Of a stretch of 12,459 nucleotides of DNA, positions 1 to 6,610 are shown in pieces. Every line of letters begins with the position of its first letter. Positions within the stretch are counted from its first letter, which is position 1. The notes beneath the pieces are model-generated. The model did no database searches. It was not told the origin of the DNA and saw only the letters and a list, made by a program, of their open reading frames with translations. Both the position numbers and the translations under genes were made by a program. Source of the stretch: Caldifarciminota bacterium (GTDB lineage: Bacteria > Hydrothermota > Hydrothermia > B15-G9 > WFZT01); the NCBI GenBank assembly GCA_026986655.1, contig JALSOD010000120.1:1-12459 (forward strand), given 5' to 3'.

Positions 1-685
1 ATTCAAGAATACCGGTGCGAAGGGTCTCGAGGTTGCTCAAAACCTTTATCTGCTCCTCAAGTTTCTCATCCTCTCCCATCTCAGGGGATAGTTCTTCTAT
101 CTCTTGAAGCTGGAATTCTAAAAATTCTCTTACTTTCTCAATATTTTCAACTTCTTCCTGCTCCTTTCTCAGCTGTCTCTGCAGATTTATCAATTCTCGG
201 AATTTCTTCGCGAACTCAATTTTGAGTTCATCGATATGGGCAAATTTATCTAAATAAAACAGGTGATTTGCTGTATCAAATAGGCTCTGGTGCTCATGCT
301 GACCATGAATGTCAAGGAGGTATCCGGTCAATGAGCGTAAAAACTGCTGGGTAACAGGAACATAATTAACAAATGCTCTTGATTTTTTTCTGGAGGGGTC
401 AAGTATCCGCCTGATTATGATTTCATCATCTGTTTCGATCCCGGCATCCTCCAGCAGTGATGATGACTGGGTAGTGGATTCAAAAATGCCAACAATTTCT
501 GCCTTATTTTCACCGGAAACGAGCTCCCAATCGACTTTATAGCCAATCAAAAGATTGATAGCACCAACAAGCAAGGATTTGCCTGCTCCGGTTTCACCAG
601 TGATGATATTTAAGCCTCTATCAAACTGGAGATGAACGGATTTTACGAGGATAAAATTCCTTATGGAGAGTTCCAGAAGGGCCAT
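1..685 (-). CDS. recN: DNA repair ATPase RecN, N-terminal 228 residues (cut by window edge)
   Basis: RecN is an SMC-like ATPase that acts at double-strand breaks during recombinational repair in the cytoplasm. Reading leftward from the ATG at 685-683, the protein begins MALLELSIRNFILVKSVHL and has a Walker A motif GETGAGKS at residues 30-37 and the RecN-typical HGQHEHQSL at 127-135. From about residue 150 a Glu/Lys/Gln-rich stretch begins that should be the first coiled-coil arm. RecN is usually about 550 residues, so the second arm and the Walker B/signature half lie outside the window; nothing suggests the gene is broken. The ATG shares one base with the nadK stop (TAATG), so it is the last visible gene of the secD-secF-nadK operon and is probably translated by coupling, since only a weak purine stretch precedes it. 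nadK-recN adjacency is common in bacteria. Confidence 0.95.
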   Translation of the reverse strand, partial: MALLELSIRNFILVKSVHLQFDRGLNIITGETGAGKSLLVGAINLLIGYKVDWELVSGENKAEIVGIFESTTQSSSLLEDAGIETDDEIIIRRILDPSRKKSRAFVNYVPVTQQFLRSLTGYLLDIHGQHEHQSLFDTANHLFYLDKFAHIDELKIEFAKKFRELINLQRQLRKEQEEVENIEKVREFLEFQLQEIEELSPEMGEDEKLEEQIKVLSNLETLRTGILE

Positions 686-1518
686 TATCCCCAGCCAAGC
701 TTCTTTCTCAAAACTTCAAAAAATCCCGGTGTATCGTCCAGTCTCACAAGTTTTACACGGTTATGGCACTCGGTGATCTCAATGGACTCACCATCCTCAA
801 GTAAAGCCTCGTGCTGACCATCTGCCGAAAGCAGGATTTTTTCTACCCCTTTTGATGATGTCGTAATCTTCAGATAGATATTTGATGGCAGGATCACGGG
901 TCTGACAGAGAGTGTATGGGCACAGATAGGGGTGATAATTATGGCTTTCATTCCGGGGTACACGATTGGCCCACCTGCAGCAAGATTGTATGCAGTTGAG
1001 CCTGTTGGTGTCGCGACAATCACGCCATCTGCCCGGTATTTGTTCAGCAATTCACCGCCTGTCTCCACCTCGATGTCAATCATCCTTGATGAGCCAGTTA
1101 CCCGGATGGAAATATCGTTTAAAGCAATGAACTCCTCCGCCCTTTCCGGTCTATAGGCGCGGAGAACCATCCTCTCCTCTATCTTGAAATCATTGTCGAG
1201 GATCCTTTTTACAAGTTTTTTCACCTCGTCAACTCTAAAAACGGTCAAAAAGCCAAGTGCACCGATGTTCACACCTGCAACGGGGAGCCCATGGGAATAT
1301 CTTGCAGTTCTCAAAAGGGTCCCATCACCCCCAAATGAGAGCAGAACATCTGCATACATAGGGAGTTCTTCAATGCTAACCTTTCTATCCCCGTCATCAA
1401 GAAAGGGGGAAAGCTCTTCATCAAAAACAAGGCTTTCCCCCGGCACAATCTCTTTTATTTCCTTTAAAATGCTCCCAATCTCTTTCTTCTTTGGATTTCC
1501 CGTAACTCCAATTTTCAC
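685..1518 (-). CDS. nadK: NAD kinase (ATP/polyphosphate-NAD kinase)
   Basis: This enzyme phosphorylates NAD to NADP in the cytoplasm and sets the NADPH supply. The 277-residue protein shows the family motifs in order: GGDGT at 63-67 (nucleotide site), LGFLT at 88-92, ND at 134-135, ADGVIVATPTGSTAYNLAAG from 163 including the TPTGSTAY loop, and PICAHTLSVRP around 197-207. The length is normal for a bacterial enzyme. The start codon is GTG at 1518-1516, overlapping the secF TGA by four bases (GTGA). The only upstream Shine-Dalgarno-like sequence is the purine run that encodes the lysine-rich SecF tail, so translation is probably coupled to secF. The alternative, a later start, would remove the first beta strand (MKIGVTGNP). 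Confidence 0.96.
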   Translation of the reverse strand: MKIGVTGNPKKKEIGSILKEIKEIVPGESLVFDEELSPFLDDGDRKVSIEELPMYADVLLSFGGDGTLLRTARYSHGLPVAGVNIGALGFLTVFRVDEVKKLVKRILDNDFKIEERMVLRAYRPERAEEFIALNDISIRVTGSSRMIDIEVETGGELLNKYRADGVIVATPTGSTAYNLAAGGPIVYPGMKAIIITPICAHTLSVRPVILPSNIYLKITTSSKGVEKILLSADGQHEALLEDGESIEITECHNRVKLVRLDDTPGFFEVLRKKLGWG

Positions 1519-2429
1519 TTTTTCTTTCTTCTTTTAGCCATGTAGCTTTCCCACTCCACAACAAGTGAGGCCACTACATAGATTGAGGAATATGTTCCTA
1601 CGACAATTCCAATGGTTATTGCGAGTGCAAAGTTGAAGATAACCGGTCCCCCAAAGATAAGAATTGCAATCAACACAAGCAGAGTGGTGAATGAAGTGAT
1701 GATTGTTCTTGAAATAGTATCATTAATACTACGGTTAAAGGTTTCGATCAGCTTGTCGATACGGGGTTTAATTTTTCCGTACTTTCTCATATTTTCACGA
1801 ATTCTGTCGGATACGACGATAGAGTCATTGATGGAGTAACCCACAATTGTAAGAAGTGCAGCAATTATAGAAATTGTTATCTCCTTGTTCAGCAGGGAGA
1901 AAATTCCGATTGTGATGAAGACGTCATGAAATAGAGCAAGCACCGATCCCACACCAAACTTCAGGTCAAATCGAATCCAGATGTAAATCAACATAAGGAG
2001 GAGACCTATCAGAATAGCTTCAAGTGCCTTCCTCTGTAACTCTTTTCCTACACGTGGTCCAACCCTTTCAGTTCGCTCAAGTATAACCTTTGTACCCAAT
2101 TTTTTGCTCAGGAATTTAACAAGGTCACCGGGGTCTTCCTGGACTGTGGTTTTGTATTTCACCAGGAATGTACTCTTATCTCCAAAATTCTGAATCTCGG
2201 CGCCTGGAATTCCCGCCTCTTTGACGTATTTTCTGATCTGTGAAATATCAACCACTTTTCCTTCGACCTTGATCTGGACAAGAGTGCCACCGGTGAAATC
2301 AATTCCATATTTAAGTCCGCCGTGAGCAATGATCGAAATGATCCCAAGCAAAATTAAGGTTCCAGAAATAATGAATGCCTTTCTTCTGAAGCCGATGAAA
2401 TCGTAATTTGGATTTTTGAAAACCTCCAT
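1515..2429 (-). CDS. secF: Protein translocase subunit SecF
   Basis: SecF is a six-helix inner-membrane protein that works with SecD to drive late steps of protein export through SecYEG using the ion gradient. The 304 residues show a first membrane segment (about 17-36), the periplasmic signature YGIDFTGGTL at 41-50, a periplasmic P4-type domain to about 130, and five further membrane segments from 136. The TM4 signature VGYSINDSIVVSDRIREN is at 196-213. The basic tail (MAKRRKKK) is cytoplasmic. The gene starts 10 bases after secD with an AGGAGG site in the gap, and its stop overlaps nadK. SecD and SecF are separate proteins here rather than a fused SecDF. No defects are visible. Confidence 0.97.
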   Translation of the reverse strand: MEVFKNPNYDFIGFRRKAFIISGTLILLGIISIIAHGGLKYGIDFTGGTLVQIKVEGKVVDISQIRKYVKEAGIPGAEIQNFGDKSTFLVKYKTTVQEDPGDLVKFLSKKLGTKVILERTERVGPRVGKELQRKALEAILIGLLLMLIYIWIRFDLKFGVGSVLALFHDVFITIGIFSLLNKEITISIIAALLTIVGYSINDSIVVSDRIRENMRKYGKIKPRIDKLIETFNRSINDTISRTIITSFTTLLVLIAILIFGGPVIFNFALAITIGIVVGTYSSIYVVASLVVEWESYMAKRRKKK

Positions 2430-2439
2430 TTTTTCCTCC

Positions 2440-3987
2440 TCAGATTTTGATTGACTTAACTTTCTTAACGGTTAAGAGATAATCGAAAATGATCTTTGTC
2501 ACGAAAATGGCTGTGAAGAAACTCACGATGATACCGATTGAGAGGGTTACACCGAATCCTCTGATCGGACCCGTGCCGAACTTGTAGAGCACCAGCGCTG
2601 CAATCAAAGTCGTCACATTGGCGTCAAACACCGTCACTGTAGCTCTTGAGTATCCTGCGTTAACAGCCATCTTGGGAGTTTTTCCAGCCCTCAATTCCTC
2701 TCTGATTCTCTCGAATATCAGAACATTAGCATCAACTGCCATACCAACAGTGAGAATGATTCCCGCAAGTCCTGGCAGAGTTAGCGTTGCATGGAATCCG
2801 ACAAGAAGTGCGAAAATGAAGATCAGGTTCAGTATAAGAGCTATATCTGCGATGATTCCGGAGAGATTATAGTAAATGAACATAAAAACAACGACAAGCA
2901 CAAATCCAATGATCAGCGCTCGGATTCCACTTCTGATTGAATCATGACCGAGAAGTGGACCAACTGATCTCTCTTCGATAATCTTTACAGGTGCAGGGAG
3001 TGCACCGGCACGAAGGATAACAGCCAGTTCTTTTGCCTCTTCAATGGATCCTATTCCTGTGATCTGAGCATTTCCTGAGGGGATTCTCTCTCTAATCACA
3101 GGAGCTGATTGAACTACACCATCGAGCACAATGGCAAGCCTTCTACCAACATTCCTTCCCGTAATTTCTGAGAATCTTGCAGCACCTTTTCTGTTAAATT
3201 GGAGTAAAACAATTGGCTGATTTGCTATGTTTGGATCAGAAGCGGAGCCAATGGTGTGCCTTGCATTCTTTAAATAGGCTCCGGTCAATTCGGGCTTGGA
3301 CTCTACAAGGTAGAGAGACCTGAATTTCTGACCATTGGCCTCAAACCATTTACCCCACATAAATGTATATCCCTTGGGGATAGCCTCTTTGACACGTGGA
3401 TCCTTTAGCAATTCCTCAACCTTTTTCACGTTGTCTTCCGGGACCACAATATTTCCACGGTAGGAATTCAGCAGTGAAGTAAATGGCCTTGAGAGTGTGT
3501 CGGTAGTGTCGGAAGCCGCCAATTTCCTGTCGATTCTTTGCAGAGTTTCCATAATCAGATTGTCAGGGGCAACAAGTCTGAACTCGAGTAGAGCTGTTTT
3601 ACCAATGAGAGCTCGTGCACGCTCACGATCCAGAACACCAGGGAGCTGGATCAGGATTCTATCTTCACCTACCTTCTGAATGGAGGGCTCAAAAACACCC
3701 CACTGGTCAACACGGTTTCGGATAACCTCTATGGCACGGTCAACAGCACCCTTTGCTTCCTCAGGCGATAATTGGGACTTATCAACTTCAAGCAAAAGGT
3801 ACATACCACCCTGGAGGTCCAATCCCAGGTTGAGCGACCTCTTCTGCAGACTTGCCAGCTTGGATCTCGGCAGCTTGGCTCTCTCCTGGGGAGACATAGA
3901 GTAATACCTGATGGTTGGCCATAGACTCCAGAGTGCAACGATTAACAAGACTACGACTATTGCTACTCTCCATCTCAAATTTTTCAA
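2440..3987 (-). CDS. secD: Protein translocase subunit SecD
   Basis: SecD is the larger partner of SecF in the Sec translocon accessory complex. The 515-residue protein has an N-terminal membrane segment (about 8-24), LGLDLQGGMYLLLEV at 54-68, and a large periplasmic region with LPGV at 115-118 and a conserved head domain. Five membrane segments follow from about 353, with VGMAVDANVLIFERIREE at 414-431 carrying the conserved Asp of the ion path. The start codon is TTG (3987-3985). It is chosen because a strong AGAAGGAGG site sits seven bases upstream and the resulting N-terminus MKNLRWRVAIVVV gives the expected inner-membrane anchor. It is the first gene of the secD-secF-nadK-recN unit. Confidence 0.97.
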   Translation of the reverse strand: MKNLRWRVAIVVVLLIVALWSLWPTIRYYSMSPQERAKLPRSKLASLQKRSLNLGLDLQGGMYLLLEVDKSQLSPEEAKGAVDRAIEVIRNRVDQWGVFEPSIQKVGEDRILIQLPGVLDRERARALIGKTALLEFRLVAPDNLIMETLQRIDRKLAASDTTDTLSRPFTSLLNSYRGNIVVPEDNVKKVEELLKDPRVKEAIPKGYTFMWGKWFEANGQKFRSLYLVESKPELTGAYLKNARHTIGSASDPNIANQPIVLLQFNRKGAARFSEITGRNVGRRLAIVLDGVVQSAPVIRERIPSGNAQITGIGSIEEAKELAVILRAGALPAPVKIIEERSVGPLLGHDSIRSGIRALIIGFVLVVVFMFIYYNLSGIIADIALILNLIFIFALLVGFHATLTLPGLAGIILTVGMAVDANVLIFERIREELRAGKTPKMAVNAGYSRATVTVFDANVTTLIAALVLYKFGTGPIRGFGVTLSIGIIVSFFTAIFVTKIIFDYLLTVKKVKSIKI

Positions 3988-3994
3988 AGTTACG

Positions 3995-4000
3995 CCTCCT
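3995..4000 (-). promoter_or_regulatory. Ribosome binding site that fixes the TTG start of secD
   Basis: The minus strand reads AGGAGG here, seven bases before the TTG at 3987-3985. No ATG or GTG in frame is better placed, so this site decides the start. Confidence 0.8.
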
Positions 4001-4024
4001 TCTATTGAGAATTTCGGGTTTCCA

Positions 4025-4054
4025 ATTATACTTTACTTTTTTAAACACAGTCAA
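4025..4054 (-). promoter_or_regulatory. Sigma70-type promoter of the secD-secF-nadK-recN operon
   Basis: On the minus strand TTGACT (4054-4049) is followed after 18 bases by a perfect TATAAT (4030-4025). Transcription would start near 4018, giving a leader of about 30 bases with the AGGAGG site correctly placed before secD. It is the best consensus match among the promoters proposed here. Confidence 0.8.
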
Positions 4055-4236
4055 GGAAAGCAGAATAATTACGACATGTTACTTTATACCTATCTTATCG
4101 TTCCTTTTTCGATAGACGAGTATGGATTTTCCCTTATCTCTCTGCAAGGAGATAGAATCTTACCTGGGGCGATGTTTAAATCTGTTAAATGGCCCCATCC
4201 ACCACCCCCGTAGGGAGGGAGCCCACCTGAGATAAG
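4055..4236. other. Gene-free spacer with nested inverted repeats
   Basis: This stretch lies between the end of the six-gene operon and the secD promoter and holds no credible gene. CTTATCTC (4133-4140) pairs perfectly with GAGATAAG (4229-4236) about 90 bases away. Inside, TGGGGC (4165-4170) pairs with GCCCCA (4192-4197), and within that TTTAA (4175-4179) pairs with TTAAA (4185-4189). A G/C-rich patch at 4192-4227 can form a competing stem. There is no T-run to make a standard terminator. It could be a structured 3' end of the six-gene transcript or a separate small RNA; either is inference. Confidence 0.4.
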
Positions 4237-4761
4237 TTACTTTTCCACAGCTAATTTTAGCAATTCAGCCATGTATGCTCTGGAAAATACATCGAGTCCA
4301 AGCACGATTATGGTCGGAACAGAAGCTCCAAACATAAATCCCTTGGCTATAATTCCGACGTAGGAGTGGATGATGTTTAGTTGGAACAACATGGATATAA
4401 TAAATGTCAGAAAAAATGCAAGATAGTAAGCATATCTGTAAGGCTCAAGATAGTTTCTCCAGAGAATCAAAATGGATATTAGGCTCAGATCTTTCACTCT
4501 TTCCATGGGTTCCCTCGAGTGTAAAATCAGTCTGTATCTATCAACATCTTCCCCTTTAGCAATCAAATGGGCTGTATCTGTTATACCAGCAAATCCGAAT
4601 ATCAACCTATTCGCGAATAACCAAAAACCGGTGAGTCCAAGGAAGAAGGAAGCTGCAACTGGGTTCTCTATTATGGTTGCGGCAAAGAATAGTGTTCCAA
4701 GGACAAGGAATGCTACAAATATTATGAAAAATACCCACCATAAAGTCTTCTCTCCCCTCAT
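4237..4761 (-). CDS. Multi-pass membrane protein of unknown function
   Basis: I do not recognise this 174-residue protein. It has two strongly hydrophobic N-terminal segments (about 8-30 and 34-58). A charged cytoplasm-type loop follows at 65-92 (AKGEDVDRYRLILHSREPME), then a hydrophobic stretch at 92-101, one at about 108-128 and one at about 138-158, then a short amphipathic tail. Aromatic residues cluster near the loop ends (WRNYLEPYRYAYY). It is the last gene of the six-gene operon. Its ATG shares a base with the preceding stop (TAATG), and its GGAGGT ribosome site is encoded by the last codons of that gene, so the two envelope proteins are translated together and may form a pair. There are no catalytic or transporter motifs. 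Confidence 0.8.
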   Translation of the reverse strand: MRGEKTLWWVFFIIFVAFLVLGTLFFAATIIENPVAASFFLGLTGFWLFANRLIFGFAGITDTAHLIAKGEDVDRYRLILHSREPMERVKDLSLISILILWRNYLEPYRYAYYLAFFLTFIISMLFQLNIIHSYVGIIAKGFMFGASVPTIIVLGLDVFSRAYMAELLKLAVEK

Positions 4762-5264
4762 TATTTCTTACCTCCAGAAGACTTTTGAGTCTTACTCTGC
4801 CTGGCAGCAGATTTTGCCTGTCCCATCGTGAATGGATGAACCACTGTGTATAAATCACCTGAAAGAGGATGGGTATAAGTAAAAGTGGCGAGTACTACAT
4901 CACCAAAGTGCAGTGCTTCTGTCCCTGCCTTAAGCTTCAACTCCACCTTTGTAATTACACCGGGTAACAACTTGACGTTGACGGGAATATTAGAAACAAT
5001 GTAACTTTTTTCTTTAGTCTCTTTACCTGGTTGAAATACAAAAGATTCCTGAATAATAGTTAGTGATGTACCCCCAGGATTAAGCATTGAATATTCTATT
5101 GTGTGGTTAGACTCATTGTATTTTGCATCCACTACTATCGGTGAAGCTGGTATTGATGCGAGCACCTTAGATACACTTGTACTTGTGAAGAACCCACCTA
5201 TCACCCAACCAAGTACTAATGCCAATATGGTCATTACGATAAGAATTGAAGCTGGTCTTTTCAT
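4761..5264 (-). CDS. Membrane-anchored, beta-rich extracytoplasmic protein with a basic tail
   Basis: I do not recognise this 167-residue protein. MKRP is followed by one hydrophobic segment (about 6-27). No lipobox cysteine or clear AxA cleavage site is seen, so this is more likely an uncleaved anchor than a cleaved signal. Residues 40-147 are rich in alternating hydrophobic and polar positions with Gly/Pro turns, which suggests an Ig-like beta sandwich outside the membrane. The last 18 residues (AKSAARQSKTQKSSGGKK) are basic and disordered. It overlaps the 66-aa gene by four bases (ATGA) and has a strong AGGAGGT site. The membrane protein gene follows with a one-base overlap. There are no cysteines and no enzyme motif. 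Confidence 0.8.
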   Translation of the reverse strand: MKRPASILIVMTILALVLGWVIGGFFTSTSVSKVLASIPASPIVVDAKYNESNHTIEYSMLNPGGTSLTIIQESFVFQPGKETKEKSYIVSNIPVNVKLLPGVITKVELKLKAGTEALHFGDVVLATFTYTHPLSGDLYTVVHPFTMGQAKSAARQSKTQKSSGGKK

Positions 5265-5461
5265 CTTTCAACCTCCTTATTAATTTCATTGGAATCAACC
5301 CCCTCCTTTAGAATCAATTTGATAGCCTCCTCTTTAGTAACTTCTACCATGATGTTCCCCATCCTGTAGTAGATTTTCCTACCATCAGGCAATTTCTTCA
5401 GAAAATCCACAAGGGCTTCACTTTTTGGTTTCACCCTCACCTTTTGCTTCCGCCTGGCCAT
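5261..5461 (-). CDS. 66-residue protein resembling a minimal prefoldin beta hairpin
   Basis: The stretch DGRKIYYRMGNIMVEVTKEE (26-45) closely follows the hairpin region of archaeal prefoldin beta subunits, whose pattern is roughly VYKxxGNILIxVxKDE: an aromatic, then GNI, two hydrophobics, V, K and acidic residues. In a normal prefoldin beta (about 115-120 residues) this hairpin is flanked by two long coiled-coil helices. Here there are only about 20 residues before it and 20 after, so the tentacles are missing. The first ten residues are very basic (MARRKQKVRV). The gene overlaps the prefoldin alpha-like gene by 44 bases in another frame, an unusually long overlap. The ATG at 5461 is preceded by AAAGGA; GTG codons a few residues later are possible starts. 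The family link is inferred from the motif only. Confidence 0.65.
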   Translation of the reverse strand: MARRKQKVRVKPKSEALVDFLKKLPDGRKIYYRMGNIMVEVTKEEAIKLILKEGVDSNEINKEVER

Positions 5462-5879
5462 GCTCTCTAATCCTTTGTGTAAGTTCCTCTACCTTTGCAT
5501 AGAGTTCAACCATTGCTTTTTCAAGTGCTTGCCTTAAGAGGAGCAAAGCTGCAATCTCTTTCTCAATTTGTTTTACCGCTTCGTCGAAATCCAGTTCAAC
5601 GGAAATGCTGCTTCCAATGCTAACAACAACTTTTGTAATGTCTTCAAGCTTTGCATTTACCTGAGCTATTCTCCCAACTGGCAGGAGAACTTCTTTACCT
5701 TTTCCAAGGTCTTTTAAGCTCTGAAGGGTTGTTATTGTAGCCCTGTACTCGGAAATCAACGCGTCAATGTTTGAGATATTCACGCGCAAGGTCTCTATTT
5801 GGGTGATATAACTTCTTAGCTCTCTATTGAGTTCTGCCATTTTCTTATCATCTTTTTTGAGTGTTTTTTTCTCTGCCAT
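5418..5879 (-). CDS. pfdA: Prefoldin alpha-like subunit (GimC-type chaperone)
   Basis: Prefoldin is a jellyfish-shaped hexamer (two alpha, four beta) that holds unfolded proteins with coiled-coil tentacles; it is standard in archaea and eukaryotes and unusual in bacteria. This 153-residue protein has the alpha layout: an N-terminal coiled coil (about 12-57) and a central double beta-hairpin region with KEVLLPVGRIAQVNAKLED (62-80) and TKVVVSIGSSISVE (82-95), followed by a second coiled coil (about 97-140) opening with DFDEAVKQIEKEI. A Lys/Glu tail follows. The length matches alpha rather than beta. The ATG at 5879 has a strong GGAGGTG site that also encodes the end of the preceding gene; a later Met at 14 lacks such a site. 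The following 66-aa gene may provide its hairpin partner. No canonical beta subunit is in the window. Confidence 0.82.
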   Translation of the reverse strand: MAEKKTLKKDDKKMAELNRELRSYITQIETLRVNISNIDALISEYRATITTLQSLKDLGKGKEVLLPVGRIAQVNAKLEDITKVVVSIGSSISVELDFDEAVKQIEKEIAALLLLRQALEKAMVELYAKVEELTQRIREHGQAEAKGEGETKK

Positions 5880-5882
5880 GTT

Positions 5883-6608
5883 TTACACCTCCTTTCTTAG
5901 TTCTGCCCATCCTGGAGTTACTCCCTCCCGAGGCAATAGAAAAACCCTGGATGGCCTTATATCAACCTTATAATCTCTTAAAAACCTATCTCTGACTTCT
6001 TTAATTTTCCAGAAAAACAGGAGATTACCACTATACTTGACTTCGGCCCACAAACCAAGCCTCAAAGGAACGTACCATTTCTTAATTTCATTTGACATGG
6101 GAACGTAAAAAGATTCATTCAATGGATGACCTTTCAGGAATTCTTTCTCCATGCGGAGAAGGGCGTTTGCGAAGGATTGAGCTGCTGGTTTTATTCTATC
6201 CACCAACTCTTCACTCATCGAAACATCGATTGTTCCCTCGAAAACTTCAACCCTGAAATAGTCCACCTCCTCCCATTTCTTGAGGTCAAAAATTTCAACA
6301 ATGGTCTCGTACAGTTTACCATACCGTAGCCTGATAATTTCTGGAATACGAAAAACATCGTCAAATTTAAATTTTTCAAAAATTATTTTCTTTACATGTT
6401 TCTTAACTTCCTCTGGGTGAAGACCTTCTTTGAGAAGGTACTTCTTTACTTTTGACCCTATCTCACGATCCCTTTTAACGTAATAGTAAATCAGCGATGA
6501 GATAATTGATTCAGTGACAACATAACCTGGAAGATAAGGCTCTCCATTATCGTTTCTCGGGAATCCTTTTCTTGAAATTATGAGTGGTGTATGTGCAAGA
6601 ATCTTCAT
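5883..6608 (-). CDS. Csm5-like RAMP-fold protein outside any visible CRISPR locus
   Basis: Several pieces read like the type III-A effector subunit Csm5. There is an N-terminal strand HTPLIIS (6-12), then GEPYLPGYVVTESIISSLIY (22-41) at the place of the RAMP PYIPGSSIKGAIR segment, and EKFKFDDVFRIPEI (78-91). Next comes VEVFEGTIDVSMSEELVDRI (120-139) before a helix AAQSFANALLRMEKEF, then VPLRLGLW (180-187) where Csm5 has its glycine-rich RLGWG loop. The end, RPSRVFLLPREGVTPGWAEL, recalls the Csm5 close (P-x-TR-L then GW). The protein has 241 residues against about 350-400 for Csm5, and the glycine loops are degenerate, so binding may have changed. It begins two bases after the preceding stop without a clear ribosome site, and its last codons form the site of the prefoldin gene. 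This is a motif-level call. Confidence 0.6.
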   Translation of the reverse strand: MKILAHTPLIISRKGFPRNDNGEPYLPGYVVTESIISSLIYYYVKRDREIGSKVKKYLLKEGLHPEEVKKHVKKIIFEKFKFDDVFRIPEIIRLRYGKLYETIVEIFDLKKWEEVDYFRVEVFEGTIDVSMSEELVDRIKPAAQSFANALLRMEKEFLKGHPLNESFYVPMSNEIKKWYVPLRLGLWAEVKYSGNLLFFWKIKEVRDRFLRDYKVDIRPSRVFLLPREGVTPGWAELRKEV

Positions 6609-6610
6609 TT

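Noticed and set aside
932..4213. Plus-strand open frames opposite nadK, secF and secD
   Set aside because: They are antisense to well-conserved genes, lack ribosome sites and give low-complexity Ser/Arg/Pro-rich products.
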